From contig CAJUTC010000032.1 of assembly GCA_910589195.1 (NCBI GenBank), forward strand, positions 1 to 41,995: a stretch of 41,995 nucleotides of DNA. Reading direction: 5' to 3'. Numbering within the stretch: the first letter of the stretch is position 1; the number at the start of each line of letters is the position of its first letter. A program made the translations under genes and the position numbers. The DNA is from an uncultured Lachnospiraceae bacterium (GTDB lineage: Bacteria > Bacillota > Clostridia > Lachnospirales > Lachnospiraceae). Below are positions 40,415 to 41,995 of this stretch, piece after piece. The notes under the pieces are model-generated. The model did not search any database and had not been told where the DNA came from. It was given only the letters and a program-made list of their open reading frames with translations.

Positions 40415-41995
40415 CAGGCGGCACCTTCATTCTTTAATGCCCGTTTGATCAGAACATCCTTATAATCGTCTGGTAAATCCTTAAAGTACGCACTAAATCC
40501 CCATACCCTGACAATCAAATTCGGGAAATCCTCCGGATGCTTTCGGGCTTCTATCAAAGTTTTGCTGCTGACCACATTCATCTGCATTTCAAAAAAGCCT
40601 TTTCGGATACACAGCATTAAAAAGTCCAGGAATTTATCCCAGTTATTCTGCACAAAATCAGGGCTTACCATAAAATCGACGACATTTCCGTTAAACCGGC
40701 TTTTACCATAATCCAATTGGGACGCAAAATTGATAATCTGGGTAAACCCATCATTCTCTTCATTGGAAATATGCACGATAAACGGCTCCCCAGATCTTCG
40801 GCCATCAAAAGACGCACCATAATCTTTCGCCGCGTCTAAGTATGCCGATCCGCTTAATCCTACTTTCATGCTTCCGCCCAAATACGAACGGAAATCAGAA
40901 ATTTCTTCCGAAACAAAGGAGGTAATCCGGTTCACTAAGGATACAATTTCTTTCTCATCGCTTCCCCATTGGGATGCTTTCGCCTTAAGCTGCGCCCGAA
41001 CCTCCTCTTTCCCTTCAAAATCTAAAATCACCATCTGTTTTACATCATATAAGGTATATGTATGATGGTCAAATACCAAATCCTTTATATTTAAAAGGGA
41101 ATTGATTAGGTTCCCCATGGCAACTGATGTAATTCCCATATGATGGTAACGTGAGCCTCCCCAGGATACATCTTTCTTATTCTCATAGCAATCATATAGA
41201 AATACCGACAGCAGCGGATTATAGGGAAAGCGAAGGGAAGATAGCTGCCTTTTTATTTCATTTAGCGTGCCCTGCAAATAGAGCAAATACCGGTTAATCA
41301 GCTCATCAAAGGTTTGAATCCGCTCTAAACGCTCCCGTTTTAAAAGATGATCCAATGGTTTCAAATAATTTAAAACCATCATATTATTAGGACTGGAACT
41401 TTTTCCGCCAATTAAAGGCTCCCAGCAGGCGGATGTTGTATATTCGTACGCATCTTCTTTCGAAATTCCAAATTCCAAAAGTTTTGGAATTACCACATCA
41501 TCATTTGCCAAAAGTGGGGCGCCAATACCAGTTACAATGGACTCTAACGCAAGATGCATTAATTCTCTTGGAGTATTTCGATTCACCCGAAGCAAACATT
41601 TGGGATCGGATAGCTGCACTTCCTTCATGGCCTGAAGAAACAAATAGGTTACGTCATTGCAAATATAATTTCCCTTTTCGTCTGATCTTCCAAGTACAAA
41701 TATTTGTCCCGTATCTCCCATCAATACATTACTTTTATAATCGTAATTCTCATGGAGCGTCCGGTACAAGTCTTTTAAAATTTCCAAAGCTTCCTGACGG
41801 GTAAGCCGCCCGGCAGTTACATCAGCTTCATAATAAGGGTAGAGAAACGTGTCCCATGCCCCAAGGCCAGTAAGTCTGTGATCCGTCTGCCAGAATATCT
41901 GGTTAATAAACAGCATCCTTTGGATGGCTTCTTCAAACCCTTTGGCAGGAGAATCCTGTAAATTCGTAAACCATTCCTTCTGTTTTGCCCGTTTG
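40414..41995 (-). CDS. Glycyl radical enzyme, eliminase-like, C-terminal part (cut by window edge)
   Basis: About 525 C-terminal residues are inside the window; the frame is open to the edge (KQKEWFTNLQDSPAKGFEEA precedes the first internal ATG), so the N-terminus lies outside. The thiyl Cys is in TTSACWEPLIGG (codon at 41425-41427). It is a single Cys with Glu two residues later, as in glycerol or choline-lyase type enzymes (GCVEP), not the Cys-Cys pair of pyruvate formate-lyase. The glycyl loop near the C-terminus is VRVWGFSAYFKDL (Gly codon at 40498-40500). Trp in both motifs is unusual. I therefore expect a dehydratase or C-X lyase of unknown substrate, working anaerobically with the overlapping activase. 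Confidence 0.88.
   Translation of the reverse strand, partial: KRAKQKEWFTNLQDSPAKGFEEAIQRMLFINQIFWQTDHRLTGLGAWDTFLYPYYEADVTAGRLTRQEALEILKDLYRTLHENYDYKSNVLMGDTGQIFVLGRSDEKGNYICNDVTYLFLQAMKEVQLSDPKCLLRVNRNTPRELMHLALESIVTGIGAPLLANDDVVIPKLLEFGISKEDAYEYTTSACWEPLIGGKSSSPNNMMVLNYLKPLDHLLKRERLERIQTFDELINRYLLYLQGTLNEIKRQLSSLRFPYNPLLSVFLYDCYENKKDVSWGGSRYHHMGITSVAMGNLINSLLNIKDLVFDHHTYTLYDVKQMVILDFEGKEEVRAQLKAKASQWGSDEKEIVSLVNRITSFVSEEISDFRSYLGGSMKVGLSGSAYLDAAKDYGASFDGRRSGEPFIVHISNEENDGFTQIINFASQLDYGKSRFNGNVVDFMVSPDFVQNNWDKFLDFLMLCIRKGFFEMQMNVVSSKTLIEARKHPEDFPNLIVRVWGFSAYFKDLPDDYKDVLIKRALKNEGAA

Overview
The window looks like chromosome of an anaerobic, low-to-mid GC Bacillota, most likely a Lachnospiraceae-type Clostridia. 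The evidence is the core block plsX-acpP-rnc-smc-ftsY, meso-diaminopimelate dehydrogenase, two oxygen-sensitive radical systems ([FeFe]-hydrogenase maturases HydG/HydF and a glycyl radical enzyme with its activase), and strong AGGAGG-type ribosome binding sites. Almost every gene lies on the minus strand; the exception is a two-gene restriction-modification unit on the plus strand. No rRNA, tRNA, CRISPR array or insertion sequence was recognised.

Layout: (a) 1-1300, a decayed surface-polysaccharide cluster: remnants of an acyltransferase, a CgeB-like glycosyltransferase and an SDR epimerase, with in-frame stops, a frameshift and a deletion. (b) 1.3-2.4 kb, a tyrosine-recombinase-like protein that has lost its catalytic residues, preceded by a cluster of TACACT direct and inverted repeats. 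(c) 2.8-9.7 kb, metabolic and housekeeping genes as single units: a GlgX-type debranching enzyme, Ddh, a UMF1-type MFS transporter, and a zinc-ribbon/membrane/leucine-rich-repeat protein. (d) 9.9-13.0 kb, a TM1266-like regulator followed by hydG and hydF. (e) 13.5-15.7 kb, a Dam-class adenine methylase and a PD-(D/E)XK restriction enzyme, ended by a long hairpin shared with the convergent neighbour. (f) 15.8-28.2 kb, a long minus-strand run reading plsX, acpP, rnc, smc, ftsY, a threonine ammonia-lyase, a fluoride-type CLC transporter, a lipoprotein, an unusual cytoplasmic ParB-like/BMP protein and a phosphoesterase. (g) 28.5-30.4 kb, a repetitive coiled-coil protein and a secreted CAP-domain protein.

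(h) 30.5-42.0 kb is the most interesting part. It is a same-strand series that reads, in order of transcription: glycyl radical enzyme (cut by the window edge), its activase, a DUF4422 glycosyltransferase, two large paralogous methyltransferase/cytidylyltransferase proteins, and two TIM-barrel epimerase-like proteins. Four consecutive proteins carry the same Rossmann-like 'LFGxG...DNNxxxWG' module. The two large paralogues have decayed in complementary ways: one keeps the methyltransferase motif and has lost the cytidylyltransferase HxGH, and the other is the reverse. The TIM-barrel pair also looks like one intact enzyme and one metal-site-less relative. The glycyl radical enzyme has a Cys-x-Glu eliminase-like active site with unusual Trp substitutions, paired with an activase that lacks the usual ferredoxin insert. 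I infer a pathway that builds a CDP-activated, methylated unit and places it on a surface glycan, with a radical elimination step. I cannot match it to a described pathway from sequence alone.
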